From Actinomycetospora sp. NBRC 106378 (GTDB lineage Bacteria > Actinomycetota > Actinomycetes > Mycobacteriales > Pseudonocardiaceae), in the NCBI RefSeq assembly GCF_030269685.1, contig NZ_BSTT01000010.1, positions 62,001 to 126,000 of the forward strand: DNA of 64,000 bases, written 5' to 3'. How positions within the stretch are numbered: position 1 is the stretch's first letter; each line of letters opens with the position of its first letter. Both the position numbers and the translations under genes were made by a program. Below the pieces are notes generated by a model. It made no database searches. It saw only the letters and a list, made by a program, of their open reading frames with translations, and had not been told where the DNA came from. Positions 6,937 to 15,112 of the stretch are shown piece by piece.

Positions 6937-7278
6937 CTAGACCGGGTCGACCCGGCCGGTGGTCAGGTGCTCGACGTGGAAGACGGCCTCGTCGAGCAGC
7001 TGGGCCACGTGGTCGTCGTGCAGCCGGTAGCGGATCTGGCGCCCGTCCCGCTCGCCGACGACGAGCCCGAGGTGGCGCAGCACCCGCAGCTGGTGCGACA
7101 CCGCGGACTGCTCCATGCCCACGTCGGCGACCAGCTCACCGACGGTGCGGGGCTCGTCGCGCAGTCGCAGCAGCAGGTGGACCCGGCTCGGGGTCGAGAG
7201 TGCGTGCATCGTGCGGGCGACGGCGTCGACGGCCTCCTTCGACCGCGTCGGGGTGTCCCCGTCGATGCCGTGGCCCAT
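6937..7278 (-). CDS. nmtR: NmtR-type nickel/cobalt-sensing ArsR/SmtB repressor
   Basis: A 113-residue winged-helix repressor. The recognition region reads GMEQSAVSHQLRVLRHLGLV. The alpha-5 metal site is complete: Asp88, His90, His101 and His104 in HDDHVAQLLDEAVFHVEH. The protein begins MGHG, as in M. tuberculosis NmtR, where the N-terminal Gly2-His3 helps to ligate Ni(II). In that organism nmtR is divergent from the P1B-4 ATPase gene ctpJ; the same arrangement is seen here. It is expected to repress the ATPase gene in the absence of Ni/Co and release it on binding metal. Assignment rests on the metal residues and on the neighbour. Confidence 0.9.
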   Translation of the reverse strand: MGHGIDGDTPTRSKEAVDAVARTMHALSTPSRVHLLLRLRDEPRTVGELVADVGMEQSAVSHQLRVLRHLGLVVGERDGRQIRYRLHDDHVAQLLDEAVFHVEHLTTGRVDPV

Positions 7279-7321
7279 GGCGGGAGCGTACTCACCTCAG
7301 CGGTTGGTCAGGCATGAAAGT

Positions 7322-7337
7322 ATGAACCACCGTTCAT
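7322..7337. promoter_or_regulatory. Candidate NmtR operator
   Basis: A perfect inverted repeat ATGAAC-CACC-GTTCAT lies between nmtR and ctpJ, upstream of the ctpJ -10-like TACCGT (7345-7350). ArsR/SmtB repressors commonly bind such ATGAA/TTCAT palindromes, and its placement over the -35 region fits repression. Confidence 0.7.
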
Positions 7338-7358
7338 CCGTGTGTACCGTGTCCGGAC

Positions 7359-9296
7359 GTGACCGTTCTCGACGACCGCACCGCCGCGGTCCCGACCCGC
7401 TCCCCGCGACGCTCGCTCCTGGTGCGCCTGCCCGAGGCGCGCTGGGCCGCGCTCGCCCTCGCCGCCTTCGCCGTCGGCGGGCTGCTGGTGCTGGTCGGGG
7501 CCCCCGCCTGGACGTGGGGCCCGGTCCTCGCCGTCTGCTACGTGGCGGGTGGGTGGGAGCCCGCCCTCGAGGGGCTGCGGGCACTGCGCGGCCGCCGGCT
7601 CGACGTCGACCTGCTCATGGTCGTCGCCGCGCTCGGGGCGGCCGCGATCGGCCAGGTCGTCGACGGCGCGCTGCTCATCGTCATCTTCGCGACGTCGGGT
7701 GCGCTCGAGGCCTGGGCCACGGCGCGGACCGAGGAGTCGGTGGGCGGGCTGCTCGACCTCGCGCCCGCCCGCGCGACCCGGCTCGCGGACGGGGTCGAGG
7801 AGGACGTCCGGGCCGGGGACCTCGCGGTCGGCGAGGTGGTCCTGGTGCGCCCGGGCGACGCCGTGCCCGCGGACGGGATCGTGCTCGACGGGGCCGCCGA
7901 GGTGGACCAGGCGAGCATCACCGGCGAGCCGCTGCCGGTGCCGAAGGCCGTGGGCGGCGAGGTCTACGCGGGCACCGTGGCCGCGGGCGGGGCGCTGACG
8001 GTGCGGGTCGTCCGCCCGGCGGGGGAGTCCGTCGTCGCCCGGATCGCCGAGCTCGTCGAGGAGGCGGCCCGGACGAAGGCCCGCACGCAGCTGTTCATCG
8101 AGACGGTCGAGCAGCGCTATTCGATCGGCGTCGTCGTCGCGACCCTCGCGATCTTCGCGGTCCCGCTGGGCCTGGGCGCCACCCTGGACGACGCCCTCCT
8201 GCGCGCCATGACGTTCATGATCGTCGCGTCGCCCTGCGCGCTCGTGCTCGCGACCATGCCGCCCCTGCTCGCGGCGGTGGCGAACGCCGGGCGGCGCGGC
8301 CTGCTCGTGCGTTCCGCGCAGGTGATGGAGCAGCTCGGGGCGGTCGACGCCGTGGTGCTGGACAAGACGGGCACGCTCACCGTGGGCGCACCGCGCGTGG
8401 TGGGTGACCCGGACGTCGACGTGCTCGCGCTCGCCGCCGCCGTCGAGGCCCGCAGCGAGCACCCGCTGGGCCGTGCGGTGCTGGCGGCCGCCCGGGACCG
8501 GGGGCTCGTCGTCCGGGAGGTCGCCGACTTCGTGGCCGAGCCGGGGGTGGGCGTGCGCGGCACCGTGGACGGCCGCCGGATCGGGGTGGGTCGCAGCGAC
8601 CGGCGTGAGGGGACCCCTCGTGCCACCAGAGCGCTCGGATCCTCCCCTCACGACGACGACGCCACCACGCTCGTCGACGTCACCGACCTCGACACCGGCC
8701 GGGTCCTCGGCACCCTCGCGATCGCCGACGCCCTGCGGCCCGACGCGGCCGCGGCGGTGGCCGACCTGGCCGCCCGCACGGCCGTCCCGCCGGTGCTCGC
8801 GACGGGCGACCGGGCCGAGGCCGCACGGGCGATGGCCGACCGGCTCGGCGTGGCCGACGTCCGGGCCGACCTGCTGCCCGAGGACAAGCTCGCCGTCGTC
8901 GAGGGACTCCGGGCCGACGGACGCACGGTGGCGGTCGTCGGGGACGGGGTGAACGACGCCCCGGCCCTGGCCGGTGCCGACGTCGGGATGGCCATGGGTG
9001 GCGCCGAGCTCACCGTCCGGGCGGCGGACGTCGTCGTCCTCGGCGACGACCTGCGGCGCCTGCCCTGGCTGCTCGACCTGGGCCGCCGGGCCCGGCGCAC
9101 GGTGATCGCGAACCTCGCCCTCGCCGGCACGATCGTCGTGGGCCTGGTGGCGTGGGACCTCGTCGGGCACCTGCCGCTGGCCCTCGGCGTGGCCGGGCAC
9201 GAGGGGTCGACGATCCTCGTCGCGCTCAACGGGCTGCGGCTGCTGCGCAGCTCCCGACGTTCCTCACCGGACGGACGTTCCGTGGCTCGTCTGTAG
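7359..9296 (+). CDS. ctpJ: P1B-4 metal-exporting ATPase (CtpJ/CtpD type, Co/Ni/Fe)
   Basis: A 645-residue heavy-metal P-type ATPase that pumps divalent metal out of the cytoplasm. It has the SPC metal-site helix (MIVASPCALVLATMPP), the phosphorylation motif DKTGTLT, the HP motif SEHPLG, MVGDGVNDAPALA-like VVGDGVNDAPALAGADVG, and the last-helix motif HEGSTILVALNG. SPC plus HEGST marks the P1B-4 subgroup; there is no N-terminal metal-binding domain. The start GTG lies 8 nt after TACCGT, suggesting a leaderless mRNA under NmtR control. A 49-bp dispersed repeat (8604-8652) is embedded in frame in the nucleotide-binding region and adds about 16 residues (REGTPRATRALGSSP). Because CtpJ and CtpD are similar, the symbol follows the NmtR neighbour. 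Confidence 0.9.
   Translation: MTVLDDRTAAVPTRSPRRSLLVRLPEARWAALALAAFAVGGLLVLVGAPAWTWGPVLAVCYVAGGWEPALEGLRALRGRRLDVDLLMVVAALGAAAIGQVVDGALLIVIFATSGALEAWATARTEESVGGLLDLAPARATRLADGVEEDVRAGDLAVGEVVLVRPGDAVPADGIVLDGAAEVDQASITGEPLPVPKAVGGEVYAGTVAAGGALTVRVVRPAGESVVARIAELVEEAARTKARTQLFIETVEQRYSIGVVVATLAIFAVPLGLGATLDDALLRAMTFMIVASPCALVLATMPPLLAAVANAGRRGLLVRSAQVMEQLGAVDAVVLDKTGTLTVGAPRVVGDPDVDVLALAAAVEARSEHPLGRAVLAAARDRGLVVREVADFVAEPGVGVRGTVDGRRIGVGRSDRREGTPRATRALGSSPHDDDATTLVDVTDLDTGRVLGTLAIADALRPDAAAAVADLAARTAVPPVLATGDRAEAARAMADRLGVADVRADLLPEDKLAVVEGLRADGRTVAVVGDGVNDAPALAGADVGMAMGGAELTVRAADVVVLGDDLRRLPWLLDLGRRARRTVIANLALAGTIVVGLVAWDLVGHLPLALGVAGHEGSTILVALNGLRLLRSSRRSSPDGRSVARL
8604..8652. repeat. 49-bp dispersed repeat with inverted ends, copy 1 (inside ctpJ)
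   Basis: The element begins CGTGAGGGGA and ends TCCCCTCACG, a 10-bp perfect inverted repeat. It matches the copy at 21920-21968 at 46 of 49 positions. Here it is translated as part of the ATPase nucleotide-binding domain without breaking the frame. Confidence 0.85.
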
Positions 9297-9368
9297 TCTG
9301 TGATACAGATCGCTGTCGGATTCATCCCGATACTCCCGGTGACAGCACGATTGACCGGGAGGGACCCG

Positions 9369-10703
9369 TTGACCACTTCGGACCAGACGTCATCACCGAG
9401 TGCACCGCCGATGCGCCGCATCGCGCTCGCGAGCATGACCGGCACCGTCATCGAGTTCTACGACTTCTTCATCTACGGCACGGCCGCCGCGCTCGTGTTC
9501 AACAAGGTGTTCTTCCCCGAGCTCGGCGCCGCCGCGGGCACGGCGCTGGCGCTCGCCACCTTCGGCGTCGCCTTCGTGGCCCGGCCCTTCGGCTCGGTGC
9601 TGTTCGGGCACTTCGGCGACCGGCTCGGGCGCAAGCGCACGCTGGTCACGACCCTGCTGCTCATGGGCCTCTCGACCCTCGCGATCGGCCTGCTGCCCTC
9701 CACCGGCGTCATCGGGTGGGTCGCCCCGGCGCTGCTCGTGCTGCTCCGCGTCCTGCAGGGCCTGGCGGTCGGCGGCGAGTGGGCCGGCGCCACGCTGCTC
9801 ACCGCCGAGAACGCGCCCGCGAAGGTCCGCGGCAAGTACGCGCTCTACCCGCAGCTCGGCCCCTCGGTCGCCTTCGCCCTGGCCAGCGCCACCTTCCTCA
9901 CCACCGCGCTCACGATGTCGAACGAGGCCTTCCTCGCCTGGGGCTGGCGCATCCCGTTCATCGGCAGCGTCGTCCTCGTCGCCCTCGGCCTCTACGTGCG
10001 GCTCGCGATCACCGAGACGGCGGCGTTCGCCAGGCGCAACGAGGCCGGCAACGCCTCCGGCTCGACGAGGCTCCCGGTCACCGAGGTGCTGACCCGCCAG
10101 CCCCGCACGGTGCTGCTCGGCGCGGGCTCGACGATGGCGGTGTTCGCCTTCTTCTACATCGGTGTCACCTACCTGACCAGCTACGGCACCCAGCAGCTCG
10201 GCCTGCCCCGCCCGACCGTCCTCGCCATGGGCATCATCGGCGGCCTCGTGTTCGCGGCCACCACGATCGCGGGCGCGATCCTCTCCGACCGGGTCGGCCG
10301 CCGGAGGATGGTGATCATCGGCAACGCGCTCTCCGTCGTCGGCGGCGTCATCGCCTTCCCGATCATCGACCTCGGGACCGCGGCCTCGTTCGGGCTCGGG
10401 CTCTCGATCGTCCTCGGCGTCGTCGGGATCGCGTACGGCCCGATCGGCGCCCAGCTGCCGGAGCTGTTCCCGACCCGCTACCGCTACACCGGCGCCGGGA
10501 TGTCCTACAACCTCGCCGGCGTCCTCGGGGGCGGGGTGGTCCCCCTCATCGCCACCGCGCTGGTCGCCACCTACGCGACGAGCCTGGCGATCGGGCTCCT
10601 CCTGGCCGGCCTCGCGGTGGTCAGCCTGGCCTGCACCCTGCTGCTGCCCGACTCCGTCGACGAGTCCATCAGCGCCGACGCCGCGGCCCCGGTCGCGGCC
10701 TGA
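9369..10703 (+). CDS. MHS-family (metabolite:H+ symporter) MFS transporter
   Basis: A 12-helix major facilitator of the metabolite:H+ symporter branch (ProP/ShiA/KgtP-like), 444 residues. The family signature is clear: IEFYDFFIYGTAAALVF near the start, FGHFGDRLGRKRTL in the first cytoplasmic loop, LQGLAVGGEWAGATLL in helix 4-5, and LSDRVGRRRM in the central loop. Such proteins take up organic acids, betaine or related osmolytes; the substrate cannot be told. TTG at 9369 is taken as start because GGGAGGG lies 5 nt upstream. An imperfect palindrome CTGTA-N8-TACAG (9294-9311) straddles the ctpJ end and may hold the promoter/operator. Confidence 0.85.
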   Translation: MTTSDQTSSPSAPPMRRIALASMTGTVIEFYDFFIYGTAAALVFNKVFFPELGAAAGTALALATFGVAFVARPFGSVLFGHFGDRLGRKRTLVTTLLLMGLSTLAIGLLPSTGVIGWVAPALLVLLRVLQGLAVGGEWAGATLLTAENAPAKVRGKYALYPQLGPSVAFALASATFLTTALTMSNEAFLAWGWRIPFIGSVVLVALGLYVRLAITETAAFARRNEAGNASGSTRLPVTEVLTRQPRTVLLGAGSTMAVFAFFYIGVTYLTSYGTQQLGLPRPTVLAMGIIGGLVFAATTIAGAILSDRVGRRRMVIIGNALSVVGGVIAFPIIDLGTAASFGLGLSIVLGVVGIAYGPIGAQLPELFPTRYRYTGAGMSYNLAGVLGGGVVPLIATALVATYATSLAIGLLLAGLAVVSLACTLLLPDSVDESISADAAAPVAA

Positions 10704-10736
10704 ACCTGGAGGGACGCGGTCGGCCGCGGCTAATCT

Positions 10737-10769
10737 CCGTCCCGACCCGGGTCGTCCGGGTCGGGACGG
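10737..10769 (+). terminator. Strong hairpin overlapping the ribosome-binding site of the Crp-type gene
   Basis: Perfect 14-bp arms CCGTCCCGACCCGG and CCGGGTCGGGACGG flank a 5-nt loop, 34 bp after the MHS gene. The 3' arm runs into GGACGGAGG, the likely Shine-Dalgarno sequence of the gene starting at 10778. It may end the MHS transcript, or control translation of the downstream gene, or both. There is no U-tract. Confidence 0.6.
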
Positions 10770-10777
10770 AGGCCGTC

Positions 10778-11497
10778 GTGGCGCAGTCGCTCGCCCGCGC
10801 CGTGCCGCCGGCCACTCCCGAGCTCGCCGTCTCCCCGTTCCTGCTCGCCGAGACCGGCCCGGTCGCCGACCGGCTCGCCGCCCTCGGTGTGCCCCGACGC
10901 CTGCGCGCCGGGGAACTCGTCATGCGCCAGGGCGAGATCTCCGGCTCGCTCTACGTCCTGACGTCGGGTCGCCTCCGGCTCTCGCTGCTGCGTCCCGACG
11001 GCGGGGAGCGCGTCCTGGGCTACGCCGAGCCCGGCGCCAGCGTGGGGGAGACCGCCTGCGTCGACCGCGCGGCCCGCGCCGCGACCGCCGTCGCCGTGAT
11101 CGACTCCGAGGTCCTCGTCGTGTCCCGCGAGGTCCTGCTCGCCGCGGCCCGCACGGACCCCGAGCTGCTCCTCGAGGTCGCCCGCCGCGTCGCGCACAAG
11201 CAGCACGTGCTGCACCTGCACCTCGCGCTCGACGCCCTGCCCGCCCGTGAGCGCATGGTCCTGCTGCTCACCCACCTCGCCGACGCCCACGGCGAGCCGG
11301 GCCCCGACGGCCTCGTCCGCCTGCGGCTGCAACTGGGCGTCGACGACCTCGCCGCGATCGTCGGTCTCACCCGCGTCACCGCGTCCCGCGAGCTCTCCCG
11401 CCTCGTCGCCGAGGGCGTGCTGCTCAAGCAGCGCCGGTCCTTCGTCGTGCGGGACCGCCCCGCGCTGCGCCGGCTGACGGCCGCCGTCGCCGTCTAG
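10778..11497 (+). CDS. Crp/Fnr-family transcription regulator
   Basis: A 239-residue regulator. The N-terminal cyclic-nucleotide-binding-like beta-roll has [20 protein letters not shown] and [11 protein letters not shown]; the C-terminal winged helix has [20 protein letters not shown] as recognition region. The roll lacks the Arg-Ser pair with which cAMP-binding Crp proteins hold the phosphate, so the ligand is unknown; no Fe-S cysteine set is seen either. GTG at 10778 is chosen because GGACGGAGG lies just upstream; this site is buried in a hairpin (10737-10769). It follows the MHS gene on the same strand and precedes sodA. Confidence 0.85.
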   Translation: MAQSLARAVPPATPELAVSPFLLAETGPVADRLAALGVPRRLRAGELVMRQGEISGSLYVLTSGRLRLSLLRPDGGERVLGYAEPGASVGETACVDRAARAATAVAVIDSEVLVVSREVLLAAARTDPELLLEVARRVAHKQHVLHLHLALDALPARERMVLLLTHLADAHGEPGPDGLVRLRLQLGVDDLAAIVGLTRVTASRELSRLVAEGVLLKQRRSFVVRDRPALRRLTAAVAV

Positions 11498-11541
11498 GGC
11501 TGCCGCGCGAGGGTCTGCGCGGGCTCGGCGTTCGCGAGGTC

Positions 11542-11583
11542 CACGTGAGGCAGCCTCGAGGGCCCGCTCGACTGCCTCATGTG
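11542..11583. repeat. Inverted repeat between the Crp-type gene and sodA
   Basis: Arms CACGTGAGGCAG and CTGCCTCATGTG (11 of 12 pairs) surround an 18-nt centre CCTCGAGGGCCCGCTCGA. It lies 45 bp past the Crp-type stop and could act as its terminator. Its layout (GTGAGG outer ends, internal CCTCG and GCTCGA) recalls the 49-bp repeats at 8604 and 21920, so it may be a distant relative. The remaining stretch up to 11748 shows no other gene and must contain the sodA promoter. Confidence 0.5.
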
Positions 11584-11748
11584 CATCTCGGGGAGTGGGA
11601 CGGGCCGTCCCGACGACGGGTGGAGGTCGGGGCCCGGATGCCTGTCGTGGTGGCGAGGTTTCGACGCCAGGGGTTCGGGGTTGCCTGCATCTGTCAGCTG
11701 CAGCAAGATCGCAACAAGAGACTCGATCACCGAGGAGACGTGCGAGCG

Positions 11749-12363
11749 ATGGCGGAGTACTCCCTGCCCGACCTGCCCTACGACTACGGCGCTCTCGAGC
11801 CCCACATCTCGGGCAAGATCATGGAGCTGCACCACGACAAGCACCACAACACCTACGTCACCGGTCTGAACACCGCGGTCGACGCCCTCGCCGAGGCCCG
11901 CGAGAAGGACACGATCGGGACGACGGCGCTGCTGTGGGAGAAGAACCTCGCCTTCAACTACGGCGGCCACATCAACCACACCGTGTTCTGGCAGAACCTC
12001 TCCCCGGACGGCGGCGACAAGCCCACCGGTGAGCTCGCGTCGGCGATCGACCGGGACTTCGGTTCGTTCGACCTGTTCCAGAAGCACTTCACGTCGGTGG
12101 CCACGACCATCCAGGGTTCCGGCTGGTCGATCCTCGGTTTCGACACGCTCGCCCAGAAGCTGCGCATCTTCCAGCTCTACGACCAGCAGGCCAACGTACC
12201 GCTCGGGATCGTGCCCGTGGTCATGCTCGACATGTGGGAGCACGCCTTCTACCTGGACTACCTCAACGTGAAGCCGGACTACGTGAAGGCCTGGTGGAAC
12301 GTCGTCAACTGGGCGGACGCCGCGCAGCGCTTCGAGGCCTCGCAGGGCGCCAAGCTGGTCTGA
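11749..12363 (+). CDS. sodA: Superoxide dismutase, Fe/Mn family
   Basis: Converts superoxide to oxygen and hydrogen peroxide, here a 204-residue protein of standard length. The metal ligands are all present: His in [13 protein letters not shown], His in [12 protein letters not shown], and Asp and His in [11 protein letters not shown]. The wording is that of Mn- or cambialistic enzymes; the metal cannot be fixed with certainty. The ATG at 11749 gives the usual N-terminus [23 protein letters not shown] is found 11-16 nt upstream. It is monocistronic, with a strong terminator after it. Confidence 0.96.
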   Translation: MAEYSLPDLPYDYGALEPHISGKIMELHHDKHHNTYVTGLNTAVDALAEAREKDTIGTTALLWEKNLAFNYGGHINHTVFWQNLSPDGGDKPTGELASAIDRDFGSFDLFQKHFTSVATTIQGSGWSILGFDTLAQKLRIFQLYDQQANVPLGIVPVVMLDMWEHAFYLDYLNVKPDYVKAWWNVVNWADAAQRFEASQGAKLV

Positions 12364-12413
12364 CCCCCCCGACCCGCGGTGATCGTTCCGACCAGCTCGA
12401 TCCACCGCGTCCG

Positions 12414-12452
12414 CGACGGCCCCCGTGGGTTCACCTCCCGCGGGGGCCGTCG
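12414..12452 (+). terminator. Terminator of sodA
   Basis: Arms CGACGGCCCCCG (12414-12425) and CGGGGGCCGTCG (12441-12452) are perfectly complementary around a 15-nt loop, 50 bp after the sodA stop. U-tract is absent, as usual in GC-rich actinobacteria. Confidence 0.8.
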
Positions 12453-12462
12453 TGCGTCTACC

Positions 12463-12475
12463 GCACGAATCGTGC
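12463..12475. promoter_or_regulatory. Palindrome GCACGA-A-TCGTGC before the ABC importer
   Basis: A perfect 6-bp inverted repeat with a single-base centre lies 50 bp before the importer operon, in a locally AT-rich patch. It is a candidate operator for the five-gene transport operon. Confidence 0.4.
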
Positions 12476-12524
12476 AGAAGCTAGTTCTTGTTCTTGCCAT
12501 AACCTGGTGATTACTGTCCGCCGC

Positions 12525-14114
12525 GTGATCACCGTCCGATTCGTCCCGGTCGCGGTCGTGGCCGCCCTGGCCCTGCTGGTCGGGGCCTGCGCCGCCCCCA
12601 CGGCCGGCCCCGCCACCGACCCGGCGAGCATGGTCCTGGCCGACGGGTACGAGCCCGACGACCTCAACCCGCTCCTCGGCTACGGCGAGGAGGGCGCCTC
12701 GAAGCTCTACGACGGGCTCACCGCCCTCGACGCCGACCGGCAGCCGCAACCGAACCTCGCCGCGAGCGCTCCCGTGGCGGCCCCCGACGGGCTGTCCTGG
12801 ACGGTGTCGCTCCGCCCCGGCGTGACCTTCCACGACGGCACGACCTTCGACGCCGCGGACGTGGTGGCCACCTACCGGGCGGTCCTCGATCCCGCGAAGG
12901 CGGCCACGGTCGCGTCCGGGTTCCCGATGCTGCGCGACGTCGTGGCGGTCGACCCGGCCACCGTCCGCTTCGACCTCTCCAGCCCGTTCCTGCTCTTCCC
13001 GGGCCGCCTCACCCTGCCGATCGTCCCCGCCGAGCAGGTCGCGGCGCCGGGGCCGGCCTCGGACCTGGCGCTCGGCACGAAGCCGGTGGGCACCGGCCCG
13101 TACCGGCTCGTCGAGTGGCGGCAGGGCTCGTCGATGGTGCTCGAGGCGAACCCGGCCTATCACGGCGGCACCCCCGCCGTCCGGAGGATCACCATCGTCT
13201 TCGCGACCGACGACAACACCCGCGCCCAGCGGGTGGTCGCGGGGGAGTTCGACGGGACCGTGCTCCCGCCCGCGCTGGCGCGGGGGATCGCGGGGCAGGC
13301 GCAGGGCATGGTGCTGCGGGAGCACACCAGTGCGGACTACCGCACGATCACGATGCCCTTCGCGAACCCGGTCACGGCCGACCCGGCGATCCGCCAGGCC
13401 CTCAACCGCGCGGTGAACCGGCAGGGGATGATCGACGCCCTGCTCGCCGGGCAGGGGACCCCCGCGAGCACGCCGGTCCCGCCGGTGCTGCCGGAGGAGG
13501 TCGAGCCCGCCGCCCAGTTCCCGTTCGACCCCGTGGCGGCGAACGCGCTGCTGGACACGGCCGGCTGGGTGCGCGGCGCCGACGGCGTCCGGTCCCGTGG
13601 TGCGCTGCCCGCCCGGTTCACGCTGATGTACAACCCGGCCGACACCGTGCGCCGGGACCTCGCGCAGGCCTTCGCCTCCGACGCCCGGACGATCGGCGTC
13701 GACGTCCGGCTCGAGGGCCTCGGCTGGGACGCGATCGAGCCGCGCATGGGCGCCGACGCCGTCGTCCTCGGCGGCGGCAACCCCTTCGACACCGCCTTCA
13801 AGTCCTGGCAACTGCTCGCCTCGGCGAACGCCGCCGACGGCTTCAACAACCCGGGCTCGTACCGGAACGCCGCCGTCGACCAGGCTCTCGGCGCTGCTCT
13901 CGCCGCACCGGACCGCGCGACGCGCGCCGCGGAGCTGCGCCGCTTCCAGCTCGCCTACGCGGCCGACCCGGGCATGGTGTTCCTGACCTTCCTCGGCCAC
14001 AGCTACCTCACCCGCGACCGCTTCGACGGGTACCGGCCCGTCGTCGAGCCGCACACCCACGGCACCACGTGGGGGCCGTGGTGGAACGTCGAGCGCTGGA
14101 CCCCGCGGACGTGA
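12525..14114 (+). CDS. Nickel/peptide-type ABC transporter substrate-binding lipoprotein
   Basis: A 529-residue family-5 solute-binding protein (SBP_bac_5), the extracytoplasmic receptor of the importer encoded by the next four genes. The N-terminus has a signal peptide with lipobox LVGAC, so it is anchored to the outside of the membrane. Family motifs include SWTVSLRPGVTFHDGTTFDA and GTKPVGTGPYRLVEW. GTG at 12525 gives a compact signal peptide; a GTG at 12507 is also in frame, as the sequence there repeats itself (GTGATTACTGTCCG/GTGATCACCGTCCG). The set of genes matches NikABCDE in order and size, but family-5 proteins also bind peptides, opines and metal chelates, so nickel is only one option. 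Confidence 0.88.
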   Translation: MITVRFVPVAVVAALALLVGACAAPTAGPATDPASMVLADGYEPDDLNPLLGYGEEGASKLYDGLTALDADRQPQPNLAASAPVAAPDGLSWTVSLRPGVTFHDGTTFDAADVVATYRAVLDPAKAATVASGFPMLRDVVAVDPATVRFDLSSPFLLFPGRLTLPIVPAEQVAAPGPASDLALGTKPVGTGPYRLVEWRQGSSMVLEANPAYHGGTPAVRRITIVFATDDNTRAQRVVAGEFDGTVLPPALARGIAGQAQGMVLREHTSADYRTITMPFANPVTADPAIRQALNRAVNRQGMIDALLAGQGTPASTPVPPVLPEEVEPAAQFPFDPVAANALLDTAGWVRGADGVRSRGALPARFTLMYNPADTVRRDLAQAFASDARTIGVDVRLEGLGWDAIEPRMGADAVVLGGGNPFDTAFKSWQLLASANAADGFNNPGSYRNAAVDQALGAALAAPDRATRAAELRRFQLAYAADPGMVFLTFLGHSYLTRDRFDGYRPVVEPHTHGTTWGPWWNVERWTPRT

Positions 14115-15112
14115 GCACCGCAACGGTCGGTCGCCGCCGCGGGCGGGAGATCGGGACGCTGGTCGCGTGGCGCCTCGGCGTCGCCGTCCCGGTGGTCGCC
14201 GTGGTCGCGACCGCGGTGTTCCTGCTCGCCGCGTGGTCCCCGTTCGACCCGATCTACCAGTACTTCGGGGCCGGCGTGTTCTCGGCGGGCGACGCCGCGA
14301 TCGCCAACGCCCGGGTCCAGCTCGGGCTGGACGACTCCGTGTGGTCCCAGCTCGGTCGCTGGGCGGGCGGGCTGCTCTCCGGCGACCTCGGGCAGAGCCT
14401 GTCGTTCCGGCAACCGGTCTCGACGGTGGTCGGGCAGCGGCTGCCGTGGACGCTGCTGCTGGTCACGGTCGGCCTCGTCGTGGCGGTGGTGATCTCCCTG
14501 GTGGCCGGGGTGACGGCGGCCTGGCGCCAGGGCGGGTGGGTCGACCGTGGGGTGACCGCGGTCGGCCACACCCTCGAGGGGCTGCCGCCGTTCGTGCTCG
14601 CGCTCGGGGCGATCGCGGTGTTCGCAGTGGCGTGGCCGGTGCTCCCGGTCGCCGGACTGACCGACGCCGGCGCCGCTCCCACGGTCGACCAGGTGACCCG
14701 TCACCTCGTCCTGCCGGCCGTGGTCCTCGGGGTCTCGCAGACGCCGTGGCTGGTGCTGCACGTCCGTTCGTCCCTGCTCGGGGCGCTCGACGAGGACCAC
14801 GTGACCGGCGCCCGCGCGCGCGGGCTGCCCGAGCGGGTGGTCATGCTCCGCCACGCGCTGCCGACGGCGCTGCTGCCGTTCGTGACGGTGCTCGGCAACC
14901 GGCTCCCGGAGCTGGTCACCGGCGCGGTGCTGGTCGAGACGGTGTTCTCGTGGCCCGGCATCGCGGCCGCGGTGGTGACGGCCGCGCTCTCCGTCGACTT
15001 CCCGCTGCTCGCGGCCCTGACCCTGCTGACGACGGCTGCGGTGCTGCTCGGCGCCCTGCTCGCCGACGTCGCCGTGCTCGTCCTGGACCCCCGGGTGAGT
15101 GCCGATGGCTGA
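14111..15112 (+). CDS. ABC transporter permease, DppB/NikB type
   Basis: A 333-residue inner-membrane permease with about six helices. It carries the family loop GARARGLPERVVMLRHALPT, the EAA-like motif that contacts the ATPase, and the DppB-type N-terminal stretch FDPIYQYFG. GTG overlaps the stop of the binding-protein gene by 4 bp, so translation is coupled. It forms the channel with the next gene product. Confidence 0.9.
   Translation: MSTATVGRRRGREIGTLVAWRLGVAVPVVAVVATAVFLLAAWSPFDPIYQYFGAGVFSAGDAAIANARVQLGLDDSVWSQLGRWAGGLLSGDLGQSLSFRQPVSTVVGQRLPWTLLLVTVGLVVAVVISLVAGVTAAWRQGGWVDRGVTAVGHTLEGLPPFVLALGAIAVFAVAWPVLPVAGLTDAGAAPTVDQVTRHLVLPAVVLGVSQTPWLVLHVRSSLLGALDEDHVTGARARGLPERVVMLRHALPTALLPFVTVLGNRLPELVTGAVLVETVFSWPGIAAAVVTAALSVDFPLLAALTLLTTAAVLLGALLADVAVLVLDPRVSADG

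Noticed and set aside
9152-10777. Plus-strand frame upstream of the Crp-type gene
   Set aside because: It is an Arg-rich out-of-frame reading of the ctpJ end and the MHS gene; the regulator starts at 10778.
12507-12538. Direct repeat GTGATTACTGTCCG/GTGATCACCGTCCG considered as an operator
   Set aside because: It lies at the start of the binding-protein gene and is more simply an ambiguity between two in-frame GTG starts; no spacing to a promoter was evident.
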